A stretch of 14,719 nt of DNA from contig JABXIR010000054.1 in assembly GCA_013372965.1 (NCBI GenBank), positions 1-14,719 of the forward strand, written 5' to 3'. The DNA is from Gammaproteobacteria bacterium (GTDB lineage: Bacteria > Pseudomonadota > Gammaproteobacteria > Pseudomonadales > DSM-25080). The notes below the pieces were generated by a model. It searched no databases, had not been told where the DNA came from, and saw only the letters and a list, made by a program, of their open reading frames with translations. Position 1 is the first letter of the stretch. Every line of letters starts with the position of its first letter. A program made the translations under genes and the position numbers. Shown one piece after another: positions 8,262-14,719 of the stretch.

Positions 8262-8287
8262 AAGGTATGTTAGTGCTTACATACCTT
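8262..8287 (+). repeat. Inverted repeat / hairpin between glyS and plsC
   Basis: Perfect 9-bp arms AAGGTATGT (8262-8270) and ACATACCTT (8279-8287) flank an 8-nt loop. Only ATTAG follows, not a T-run, so it is a poor rho-independent terminator. It could be an mRNA-processing or stabilising hairpin, an attenuator, or an operator. The repeat is plain in the sequence; the function is unknown. Confidence 0.7.
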
Positions 8288-8303
8288 ATTAGATGAGAAT
8301 AAT

Positions 8304-9008
8304 ATGCAAAAACTACGCTCCGGTTTATTCCTGTTCGGTTTAGGGGTTTGGACCGTGCTCTACGGTGTCATCATTCCGCCGTTATCACCATTGCTACCCA
8401 AGAAGCTTCGCTACTGGTTTTCGAACCTTTGGGTTCGTGTAATGACACGATGGTTATGTATTTCAGTTGGTGTAAAAATTGAGATTGAAGGGCTTGATAA
8501 CATTCCTAAATCCGGTCCGTTTGTGGTCGTTCCTAATCATCAAAGTACGCCCGAAACGTTTTTAATGCAGAAGCTGTTTTACCCTGCGGTACCCGCATTA
8601 AAACGTGAGTTACTGCGTGTTCCTTTTTTCGGATGGGCAGCACAAGTTGGTTATCCCATCGCAATTGATCGCGCGAAGCCAAAGCAGGCGTTGGAACAAG
8701 TTCGAACAAAAGGATTAAGTCGTTTGTCAGATGGAATTAACGTCATCATTTATCCTGAGGGTACTCGTAACGATTACCCGACCATCGGTAAGTATGCGCG
8801 AGGTGCAGCAGCCTTAGCGGAACAGGGAAATGTTCCGATATTACCGGTAGTACACAACTCGGGTTACATCTGGCCGCAGAAGCGCTTTGAAAAGCGCAGT
8901 GGCGTATTTAAGGTAGTCATTGGCGAGCCTATCTACCCGAATCAAGATTTAACGGCAACACAAATGATTCAAAAAGCAGCCGAATGGGCAAAATCCGTCG
9001 AGGTCTAA
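8304..9008 (+). CDS. plsC: 1-acyl-sn-glycerol-3-phosphate acyltransferase (PlsC family)
   Basis: PlsC-type enzymes acylate lysophosphatidic acid to phosphatidic acid at the inner membrane. The 234-residue protein has an N-terminal membrane segment (about 5-28). The acyltransferase motifs are in order: motif I NHQSTPE with His79 and Glu84 (HX4E rather than the commoner HX4D), motif II KRELLRVPFFGWAAQ (100-114), motif III YPEGTR (150-155), and motif IV around VPILPVVHNSG. The ATG at 8304 has only a weak GATGAG ribosome site. The gene could be read through from glyQ-glyS or have its own promoter: TATAAC at 8247-8252 lies 18 bp after TTGCGG at 8223-8228, a weak match. Pseudomonas has a PlsC-family gene (lptA/PA0005) beside gyrB, which supports the family call. 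Exact substrate preference is not readable. Confidence 0.93.
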   Translation: MQKLRSGLFLFGLGVWTVLYGVIIPPLSPLLPKKLRYWFSNLWVRVMTRWLCISVGVKIEIEGLDNIPKSGPFVVVPNHQSTPETFLMQKLFYPAVPALKRELLRVPFFGWAAQVGYPIAIDRAKPKQALEQVRTKGLSRLSDGINVIIYPEGTRNDYPTIGKYARGAAALAEQGNVPILPVVHNSGYIWPQKRFEKRSGVFKVVIGEPIYPNQDLTATQMIQKAAEWAKSVEV

Positions 9009-9051
9009 AGACCTGTATTAAACGATTTCGATTTCACGTTCCACTCGTATT

Positions 9052-9085
9052 AAAAAAAAGGCCTACCACTTGGTAGGCCTTTTTA
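9052..9085. terminator. Bidirectional rho-independent terminator between plsC and gyrB
   Basis: The arms GGCCTACC (9060-9067) and GGTAGGCC (9072-9079) form a GC-rich stem closing a 4-nt loop (ACTT). Eight A residues (9052-9059) lie to the left and five T residues (9080-9084) to the right. Read on the plus strand it ends plsC transcription with a T5 tail. Read on the minus strand it ends gyrB with a T8 tail. The placement between two converging genes fits this exactly. A separate small palindrome, AGGTCTAAAGACCT (9001-9014), spans the plsC stop and has no T-tail. Confidence 0.93.
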
Positions 9086-9104
9086 TATCCACTACTGAGT
9101 CAAC

Positions 9105-11519
9105 TTATACGTCTAAGTTCTCAACCATGAGCGCGTTCGATTCGATAAACTCTCGTCGAGGCTCTACCTGGTCACCCATCAAACAGTTGAACATTTGATC
9201 AGCAGCGATTGCATCATCGATTGTGACGCGTAACATGCGGCGTGACTCTGGATCCATAGTAGTTTCCCAGAGCTGCTCTGGATTCATCTCACCTAGTCCT
9301 TTGTATCGCTGTAAGTTAATTCCACGGCGTGAATCACCTAGCAACCACTGATAGACCTCCGAGAAGTGTTTCACCTCCTCAGATTTTTCACCGCGTCGAA
9401 TGGTCGCACCTTCTTCTAGCAAGCCATCGAGCTCAAGTGCTAGCGTAGCCATGGCTTTATAGTCTTTGCTTTCAATGAATTCGCGGCCAATTTTGTAGTT
9501 TCTCGAGACACCGTGTTCCAATACATCGAATTTGATTTCCGACTCGCCGCGTTCTTCATTCAATTCGGCAGTGACCGACCAACGCACGTTTACGTTCGCA
9601 GTTTCTAAAGCAGCCTGAAGCTGTTCACACCAAGTCGCTAGGCCTTCGTGATCCTTAAGATTACTTCGATCTAGTGTAGGCATATCGATCAGTAGCTTTA
9701 ACGCATCTTCGGGGTATAAACGCGATAGTTTCTCGATACGTAGCAGGTTACTACGATACGCTTTCACCAACGTCTCAAGTTTTTCAGAGCTAAGGGCAGG
9801 GGCGTCTGAGTTAACATGCAACGCGGCGTTCTCGAGTGCCTGTTGGGTTAAATAGCCGGTTAACGCCTCGTCGTCTTTAAGGTACTGCTCTTGTTTGCCC
9901 TTACCGACTTTATACAGCGGTGGTTGAGCAATAAATACATGACCGCGCTCGATGAGCTCAGGCATCTGACGGAAGAAGAATGTCAATAGCAGCGTACGAA
10001 TGTGCGCACCATCGACGTCCGCATCCGTCATGATAATAATGCTGTGGTAACGAAGTTTGTCTGGGTTGTACTCTTCTTTACCAATGCCCGTTCCAAGCGC
10101 GGTAATGAGCGTTCCAACCTCTTGGGAAGAAAGCATTTTATCGAAACGTGCCTTTTCGACGTTAAGAATCTTACCTTTAAGCGGCAAAATGGCTTGCGTT
10201 TTACGCGCACGTCCTTGCTTGGCAGAGCCGCCTGCAGAGTCACCCTCTACGATGTAGAGTTCGGATAGGGCAGGGTCTTTCTCTTGGCAATCCGCGAGCT
10301 TGCCTGGCAAACCCGCGATGTCGAGCGCGCCCTTGCGTCGGGTCATTTCGCGCGCCTTACGCGCAGCCTCGCGAGCACGTGCCGCTTCCATCATCTTACC
10401 AACGACCGACTTCGCTTCGGCAGGGTTTTCTAAAAGATAATCACCAAGCGCACGCCCCATTTCTTGCTCTACAGCCGTTTTAACTTCCGAAGAAACGAGC
10501 TTGTCTTTCGTTTGAGATGAGAATTTAGGATCGGGTACTTTCACCGAAATAATTGCCGTCAATCCTTCACGAGCATCGTCGCCGGTCGCATTCGGCATTT
10601 TACCGCCTTTGTTGAGACCTTCGTTTTGAATGTATTGATTCAGTGTACGTGTTAGCGCCGACCGGAAGCCCGCCAAGTGAGTACCGCCATCGCGCTGAGG
10701 GATGTTGTTTGTGTAACAAAGAATATTTTCTTGATAAGAGTCGTTCCATTGGAGTGCAACTTCAACACCAACGCCCTCATCATTCTGCGAACTAAAATGA
10801 ATGATTCGCTCATTGATTGGCGTACGGTTCTTGTTGAGGTATTCAACGAAAGCCATGACACCACCTTCGTACTCATAAGCCTCCTCCTTCCCAGTGCGCT
10901 CGTCAGCTAGTACGATGCGAACACCTGAATTTAGGAAGCTTAGCTCGCGTAAACGCTTAGCTAGAATATCGAAGTGAAACTCAATATTAGTAAAGGTTTC
11001 TTCTGACGCTTCAAAATGGATCTTAGTACCAGTTTCTTCGGTTTTCCCAACAACCTTCAACGGTTCATCAGGCACACCATGCGTGTAGCTCTGTTCGAAT
11101 ACCTCGCCACCTCGCTTAATTGTCAGTGTGAGCTTTTTAGATAGAGCGTTTACGACTGAAACGCCAACACCATGCAGACCACCTGAAACTTTGTAGGTGT
11201 TGTCATCAAACTTACCGCCAGCGTGCAATACCGTCATAATGACTTCCGCCGCTGACACACCTTCGTCATGCATTTCAGTAGGGATGCCACGACCGTTATC
11301 CGAAACGCTTACGCTATCGTCAGGGTGGAGGACTACGCGAATCTCGCTACAATGACCAGCAAGCGCTTCGTCAATAGAGTTATCAACAATTTCGAACACC
11401 ATGTGGTGTAGGCCTGTACCATCATCAGTGTCACCAATGTACATGCCTGGTCGCTTACGTACTGCATCAAGTCCTTTCAGAACTTTAATACTCGATCCAT
11501 CGTAGTTTTGTTCGCTCAT
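9105..11519 (-). CDS. gyrB: DNA gyrase subunit B
   Basis: GyrB supplies the ATPase and part of the cleavage-religation centre of gyrase, which introduces negative supercoils. At 804 residues it equals E. coli GyrB in length. The GHKL ATPase has EIVDNSIDEA with Glu43 and Asn47, DNGRGIP with Asp74, and GGLHGVG. The transducer has QTKDKLVS. The TOPRIM domain has EGDSAGGSA (Glu425) and MTDADVDG (Asp499, Asp501, Asp503). The C-terminal QRYKGLGEMNPEQLW block is intact. Positions linked to drug resistance in E. coli are unaltered (Asp427 and Lys448, equal to E. coli 426 and 447; Arg136). GAGGA 6 nt before the ATG fixes the start. recF ends 43 bp upstream, and a terminator follows the stop. Confidence 0.99.
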   Translation of the reverse strand: MSEQNYDGSSIKVLKGLDAVRKRPGMYIGDTDDGTGLHHMVFEIVDNSIDEALAGHCSEIRVVLHPDDSVSVSDNGRGIPTEMHDEGVSAAEVIMTVLHAGGKFDDNTYKVSGGLHGVGVSVVNALSKKLTLTIKRGGEVFEQSYTHGVPDEPLKVVGKTEETGTKIHFEASEETFTNIEFHFDILAKRLRELSFLNSGVRIVLADERTGKEEAYEYEGGVMAFVEYLNKNRTPINERIIHFSSQNDEGVGVEVALQWNDSYQENILCYTNNIPQRDGGTHLAGFRSALTRTLNQYIQNEGLNKGGKMPNATGDDAREGLTAIISVKVPDPKFSSQTKDKLVSSEVKTAVEQEMGRALGDYLLENPAEAKSVVGKMMEAARAREAARKAREMTRRKGALDIAGLPGKLADCQEKDPALSELYIVEGDSAGGSAKQGRARKTQAILPLKGKILNVEKARFDKMLSSQEVGTLITALGTGIGKEEYNPDKLRYHSIIIMTDADVDGAHIRTLLLTFFFRQMPELIERGHVFIAQPPLYKVGKGKQEQYLKDDEALTGYLTQQALENAALHVNSDAPALSSEKLETLVKAYRSNLLRIEKLSRLYPEDALKLLIDMPTLDRSNLKDHEGLATWCEQLQAALETANVNVRWSVTAELNEERGESEIKFDVLEHGVSRNYKIGREFIESKDYKAMATLALELDGLLEEGATIRRGEKSEEVKHFSEVYQWLLGDSRRGINLQRYKGLGEMNPEQLWETTMDPESRRMLRVTIDDAIAADQMFNCLMGDQVEPRREFIESNALMVENLDV

Positions 11520-11561
11520 AGATCTTCCTCAAAAACCCTGTAAGTTTTCGTAGTTTTGTTA

Positions 11562-11591
11562 TTTATATCGCTTCGATTTTACCACGTTCCA
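11562..11591 (-). promoter_or_regulatory. Weak candidate gyrB promoter abutting parS
   Basis: On the minus strand, TATAAA (11562-11567) is a 5 of 6 match to the -10 consensus. TGGAAC (11586-11591) lies 18 bp upstream and matches only 3 of 6 bases of -35. That hexamer is one half of the parS core. gyrB may instead be read from dnaN-recF transcripts. Low confidence. Confidence 0.25.
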
Positions 11592-12657
11592 CGTGGAACA
11601 TCCGCAATTCTTTTCCTGATTTTTCGACTAATTCAGCTAATTCGGTGGGTGACTCGATGGACGTTAAAAACGTCTGCGCGCCCAAGGAAATCAATGATCC
11701 AATTAGTTTCCGCAAATTATGACGATCGAGCTCGCTGTAGATGTCGTCGAGCAGCATAATGGGCGGGTAGCCAAGTTGTGCATTAAACAGTTGCGCTTGA
11801 CGAATCTTAAGGTCGCACACCAACATCTTCTGCTGGCCTCGGGATAATATTTTATCGACGCCAAACCGGTTCGATCGCATACGAATGTCCGCTCGGTGGG
11901 GTCCGCTGTGAGTAAATCCAGCACGGCAATCCTTATCGAACGAGTCGTTAAGCTGCTCCAAATAGTTAGAGACCTCAAAACCATGACTCAATTGAATGCT
12001 GGCTTTGTGATTAAAACCGGTATCAAGCGAATCGATTCCAGGAACCGCATTAAGCAACTGCTCGAAGTACGCGGAGCGCATATCCGCAATCACAAGCGCT
12101 GCTGAGACTAACTCACGATCCCATAGCGCGACGGAATCACGCGAAGGTGCGTGAGTCTTCAGAAGCGCGTTTCGTTGCTTTAGAGCGCGATTATAGCGCC
12201 GCCAGGTGGATAGGAAGGATTGTTCCACGTGGAACAACCCCCAATCCATGAACGCACGCCGGAAAACCGGGCCGCCATCAACGACGCTAAGCACCTGAGG
12301 ATCAATTAATACTAATGGTAACGAACGAGCATGTTGCTCTACCGAACTTTGACGCACGCCATCCACCATATAGCGACCAGACTCGTCATTATCCTTCACG
12401 CAGGATAATTTACGCTTCGAAGCCTGTGGTGTAAGAACCTCACCAAACACAGTGCATGATGTTTCATCAAAATTAATTAAAGGCTTGATCGCTCGCGACC
12501 GAAAACTCCTTGCCGTCGAGAGTAGGGAGCAGGCCTCTAAAATGGACGTCTTTCCACTGCCGTTATCGCCGGAGAAGAAGTTAAAAGAAGAAAGGCCCCG
12601 AATATCGCTTTCATCGATATTACGGAGCCCTTTTATATAAAGACGCTGTAACTGCAT
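11563..12657 (-). CDS. recF: DNA replication and repair protein RecF
   Basis: RecF is an SMC-like ATPase that, with RecO and RecR, loads RecA at single-strand gaps and stalled forks. The 364-residue protein (E. coli 357) has Walker A GDNGSGKT (30-37), the ABC-type signature LSRGQQKML (271-279), Walker B MLLDDIYSELD (301-311) with the catalytic acidic pair, and the conserved SGPHRAD segment (251-257). The ATG follows AAGGCG at a normal spacing, 12 bp after the dnaN stop, so it is probably cotranscribed with dnaN. Two parS-type palindromes are embedded in the coding region. Each encodes Phe-His-Val-Glu, at residues 142-145 and 354-357. The latter is 7 residues from the C-terminus. Confidence 0.97.
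   Translation of the reverse strand: MQLQRLYIKGLRNIDESDIRGLSSFNFFSGDNGSGKTSILEACSLLSTARSFRSRAIKPLINFDETSCTVFGEVLTPQASKRKLSCVKDNDESGRYMVDGVRQSSVEQHARSLPLVLIDPQVLSVVDGGPVFRRAFMDWGLFHVEQSFLSTWRRYNRALKQRNALLKTHAPSRDSVALWDRELVSAALVIADMRSAYFEQLLNAVPGIDSLDTGFNHKASIQLSHGFEVSNYLEQLNDSFDKDCRAGFTHSGPHRADIRMRSNRFGVDKILSRGQQKMLVCDLKIRQAQLFNAQLGYPPIMLLDDIYSELDRHNLRKLIGSLISLGAQTFLTSIESPTELAELVEKSGKELRMFHVERGKIEAI
11585..11600. other. parS: parS centromere site (near the recF 3' end)
   Basis: The sequence is CGTTCCACGTGGAACA, with a perfect 14-bp palindromic core GTTCCACGTGGAAC (11586-11599). The core is made of the two GTTCCAC heptamers known as parS arms in Pseudomonas, and is related to the general bacterial consensus TGTTTCACGTGAAACA. 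ParB would bind here and spread, marking the origin region for segregation by ParA. The site lies in recF codons for FHVE (residues 354-357). Confidence 0.88.
12221..12236. other. parS: parS centromere site (mid recF), perfect 16-bp palindrome
   Basis: TGTTCCACGTGGAACA is self-complementary over all 16 bases and has the same GTTCCACGTGGAAC core as the second site, 636 bp away centre to centre. Two copies of a 14-mer so close together are very unlikely by chance. The location within a few kb of dnaA is where parS sites cluster. It falls in recF codons for FHVE (residues 142-145). Confidence 0.92.
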
Positions 12658-12669
12658 TAGCGCCTTGAT

Positions 12670-13770
12670 TTACAGACGCATTGGCATGACAACATACTGG
12701 GAATCGGTACTCTCACCAGCCTGTATCAAAACCGAACTCGTTGAATCCGACATAATCATACGCGCTTCATTGCCAGGAAGAACCGCAAGTACATCAAGAA
12801 CGTAGTTAACGTTAAAACCAATCTCGATAAACTCACCTGTGAATTCAACTTCCTCTTGGATCTCCGCCTCTTCCTGCTCTGGGTTATTTGCAACCACTGT
12901 CATTAGGTTGTTCGAAACCGAAACCCTAACACCACGATACTTCTCATTTGAAAGGATCGCTGCACGCGAGAAGACCGATCGTAGTGAGTCACGCTCACCG
13001 ATCACTTCTTTATTACCACCCTTAGGAAGTACGCGATTGTAGTCAGGGAACTTCCCATCAACCAACTTCGACGTGAACGTATATTCGTCGGAAACCATCT
13101 TGAAATGGGTATCGTTGAAAAACAACTCTACCAAGTCATCGTTATAGTCGAGCAAACGAACCAACTCAACCACACCTTTGCGAGGAAGAATACACTGTTG
13201 CACTGCATCAACCGGTGTACCCGTGTTTTCGGTCGCAACTGCTAGACGATGACCATCCGTCGCCACAGTACGCAGATAATCAGATGCCAGCTCGAACAAC
13301 ATGCCGTTTAAATAGTAACGAACATCTTGTTGCGCCATCGAGAACGACGTTGCGTCTATTAAACGGCGAAGCACGCGCTGTGGCACACTAATGCGCATGG
13401 CTTCAGCGACTTCATCAATGGCTGGGAACTCTGTCGCCTCAATGGTAGACAGCGTAAACTTGTTTCGACCCGACTTTACAAGTAAGCGATTACCATCGTG
13501 CTCAATATTCAAAGTCGACCCATCCGGAAGCGACTTACAAATATCTAACAGCTTCTTTGCCGGAACGGTCACCGAGCCGTCAACGCCATCCGTCACATCA
13601 CTGCGGCCGATCATCTCAACTTCCAAATCTGTACCGGTAAGCGACAGAACGCCGTCTTTGAGTGAAAGCAAAACATTCGCCAAAATCGGTAACGTCTGAC
13701 GCTTTTCAACGACACTGGCTACTTGGGTGAGCGGCTTGAGAAGGCTTTCACGTTCAATCGTGATACGCAT
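12670..13770 (-). CDS. dnaN: DNA polymerase III beta subunit (sliding clamp)
   Basis: DnaN is the ring-shaped homodimeric clamp that tethers polymerase III and many other DNA enzymes to the template. The 366-residue length equals E. coli DnaN. The N-terminal run through KRQTLPILANVLL, the TDLEVEM block near residue 50, and the C-terminal YVVMPMRL are family hallmarks. The C-terminal PMRL forms part of the hydrophobic pocket that binds clamp-binding motifs of partners. The protein fits the usual three topologically equal domains of about 120 residues. AAGGAG (13780-13785, minus strand) lies 9 nt before the ATG. The gap to the dnaA stop is only 22 bp and the gap to recF is 12 bp, so dnaA-dnaN-recF look like one transcription unit. 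Confidence 0.99.
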   Translation of the reverse strand: MRITIERESLLKPLTQVASVVEKRQTLPILANVLLSLKDGVLSLTGTDLEVEMIGRSDVTDGVDGSVTVPAKKLLDICKSLPDGSTLNIEHDGNRLLVKSGRNKFTLSTIEATEFPAIDEVAEAMRISVPQRVLRRLIDATSFSMAQQDVRYYLNGMLFELASDYLRTVATDGHRLAVATENTGTPVDAVQQCILPRKGVVELVRLLDYNDDLVELFFNDTHFKMVSDEYTFTSKLVDGKFPDYNRVLPKGGNKEVIGERDSLRSVFSRAAILSNEKYRGVRVSVSNNLMTVVANNPEQEEAEIQEEVEFTGEFIEIGFNVNYVLDVLAVLPGNEARMIMSDSTSSVLIQAGESTDSQYVVMPMRL

Positions 13771-13792
13771 CCGTTCGAACTCCTTTTAATTA

Positions 13793-14719
13793 TTAACTAG
13801 TTAAACTGCGCAAAAGTGTTTCGTAATCTTGTCTTAGGTCTCCATCAGAAACCTTAAGTTCTTTAATCTTTTTACAGGCGTGCAATACCGTCGTGTGATC
13901 ACGACCACCAAAGCACTCACCAATCTCAGGAAAACTGTGAGCCGTTAGCTCCTTCGAGAGCGCCATAGCTAATTGCCTTGGACGTGCAATTGAACGAGTG
14001 CGCTTCTTACTTAACAGCTCGGATAGCTTTAACTTATAGTACTCAGCCACGGTACGCTGGATATTATCGACACTCACTTGTTTATCTTGAATTGCCAGCA
14101 GATCACGGAGCGCATCGCGCACCAACGGAATCGAGATCGGCTCTCCCACAAACTTCGCATGCGCTACCACCCGAGTGAGCGCGCCCTCGAGTTCGCGAAC
14201 ATGCGAACGAATGCGCTGCGCAATAAAGAACGCCGCATCATCGGGCAACACCATATTCTGCTGGGCTGCCTTCTTCATTAGAATCGCGACGCGTGTTTCA
14301 AGTTCCGGTGGCTCTACAGCGACGGTTAGGCCCCACTCGAAACGACTCTTAAGCCTTGCCTCTAAACCGCTAATCTCTTTAGGGTAACGGTCGGAGGTAA
14401 CAATTATTTGCTGCCCACCCTCTAACAATGCATTAAAGGTGTGAAAAAACTCCTCTTGCGTTCGATCCTTACCTGCGAAGAACTGAATATCATCAATTAA
14501 CAACGCGTCCATCGAGCGGTAGTAGTTTTTAAAATCGGACATGGCGTTTAGCTGCAATGCCTTAACCATGTCAGCAACAAACCGTTCCGAACGAAGGTAG
14601 AGTACTTTTGCATCAGGTTTTCGACGAAGAATCTCGTTACCGACCGCTTGCATCAAGTGAGTCTTACCCAAACCGACACCGCCGTATATAAACAGTGGAT
14701 TATATTGACCCGCGGCGCC
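13793..14719 (-). CDS. dnaA: Chromosomal replication initiator DnaA (partial, 5' end beyond window)
   Basis: DnaA binds 9-mer boxes at oriC and melts the origin. The window holds the last 308 codons plus stop; against the 467 residues of E. coli DnaA, about 160 N-terminal residues are missing (domains I and II and the start of III). The visible part begins within GQYNPLFIYGG and runs in frame to the edge. Positions counted in this fragment are: Walker A GGVGLGKT (13-20), Walker B LLIDDIQF with the Asp76-Asp77 pair, the arginine-finger stretch RLKSRFEWG, and sensor II RELEGAL (175-181). The domain IV DNA-binding signature is GGRDHTTVLHACKKI (271-285). No internal break is seen. TTG at 14669 is inside the Walker A region and is not a true start. 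oriC is not in the window. Confidence 0.98.
   Translation of the reverse strand, partial: GAAGQYNPLFIYGGVGLGKTHLMQAVGNEILRRKPDAKVLYLRSERFVADMVKALQLNAMSDFKNYYRSMDALLIDDIQFFAGKDRTQEEFFHTFNALLEGGQQIIVTSDRYPKEISGLEARLKSRFEWGLTVAVEPPELETRVAILMKKAAQQNMVLPDDAAFFIAQRIRSHVRELEGALTRVVAHAKFVGEPISIPLVRDALRDLLAIQDKQVSVDNIQRTVAEYYKLKLSELLSKKRTRSIARPRQLAMALSKELTAHSFPEIGECFGGRDHTTVLHACKKIKELKVSDGDLRQDYETLLRSLTS

Noticed and set aside
9001..9014. AGGTCTAAAGACCT palindrome over the plsC stop as a terminator.
   Set aside because: Only a 6-bp stem with almost no loop and no T-run after it. The true terminator is 45 bp downstream.
9038..9044. Single GTTCCAC heptamer (half a parS) between plsC and gyrB.
   Set aside because: A 7-mer is expected about twice by chance in a window this size counting both strands. 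There is no second arm.
9794..10275. Two GGGCAGGG octamers (9794-9801 and 10268-10275, plus strand) resembling FtsK-orienting KOPS (GGGNAGGG).
   Set aside because: With the origin to the right of the window, KOPS should read on the minus strand here, pointing away from it. These point toward the origin and are explained by gyrB codon content.
10002..10910. Open frames antisense to gyrB, and similar antisense or shifted frames inside the other genes.
   Set aside because: They lie opposite fully conserved genes, have no ribosome sites of note and no recognisable protein features. They are byproducts of the real coding frames.
1970..11305. Loose DnaA-box-like 9-mers such as TTATCCCAA (about 1974) and TTATCCGAA (about 11300).
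   Set aside because: Only 7 of 9 matches to TTATCCACA, isolated, within coding regions and not clustered. No AT-rich unwinding region is nearby, so there is no support for an origin in the window.
1..14719. Mobile elements, CRISPR arrays, tRNA or rRNA genes, toxin-antitoxin or defence genes.
   Set aside because: Every stretch is filled by recognised housekeeping genes or gaps under 100 bp. No direct repeat arrays, terminal inverted repeats, transposase motifs or cloverleaf sequences were seen.

Overview
The window is the chromosomal replication-origin neighbourhood of a gammaproteobacterium. Reading leftward from the right edge on the minus strand, the order is dnaA (cut by the window edge), dnaN, recF, gyrB. 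Beyond gyrB lie plsC, glyS, glyQ, a lipid A-type acyltransferase, trkH, trkA, rsmB and the last codons of fmt. From memory, this order is close to the Pseudomonas origin region. The GyrB (804 aa), DnaN (366 aa), GlyS (688 aa) and TrkA (461 aa) lengths are those of gammaproteobacterial proteins. Base composition is near balanced, and the CGA arginine codon is used often. A Pseudomonadales, Oceanospirillales or Cellvibrionales-like lineage is my inference; the genus cannot be read from the sequence.

Layout. (1) 1-4263, plus strand: a tightly packed operon fmt-rsmB-trkA-trkH with overlaps or gaps under 10 bp. It joins initiator-tRNA formylation and 16S rRNA methylation to the two core subunits of the Trk potassium uptake system. 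(2) 4260-5138, minus strand: an LpxL/HtrB-family acyltransferase whose stop codon overlaps that of trkH. (3) 5139-5234: a short divergent promoter region. (4) 5235-9008, plus strand: glyQ-glyS (both subunits of tetrameric glycyl-tRNA synthetase, overlapping by 1 nt), then plsC after a 52-bp gap holding a 9-bp-stem hairpin. (5) About 9052-9085: a bidirectional rho-independent terminator between converging plsC and gyrB. (6) 9105-14719, minus strand: gyrB, recF, dnaN, dnaA, with gaps of 43, 12 and 22 bp and each with a Shine-Dalgarno sequence.

The most notable non-gene feature is a pair of parS-type centromere palindromes (core GTTCCACGTGGAAC), both inside recF and exactly 636 bp apart. They are sites where ParB would load to segregate the new origin, and both are read in the same frame as Phe-His-Val-Glu of RecF.

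Nearly everything else is conserved housekeeping. There is no mobile element, CRISPR array, RNA gene, toxin-antitoxin pair or defence island, and I found no undescribed system. No gene-free stretch exceeds 100 bp. oriC itself is not seen; it most likely lies beyond the right edge, upstream of dnaA.
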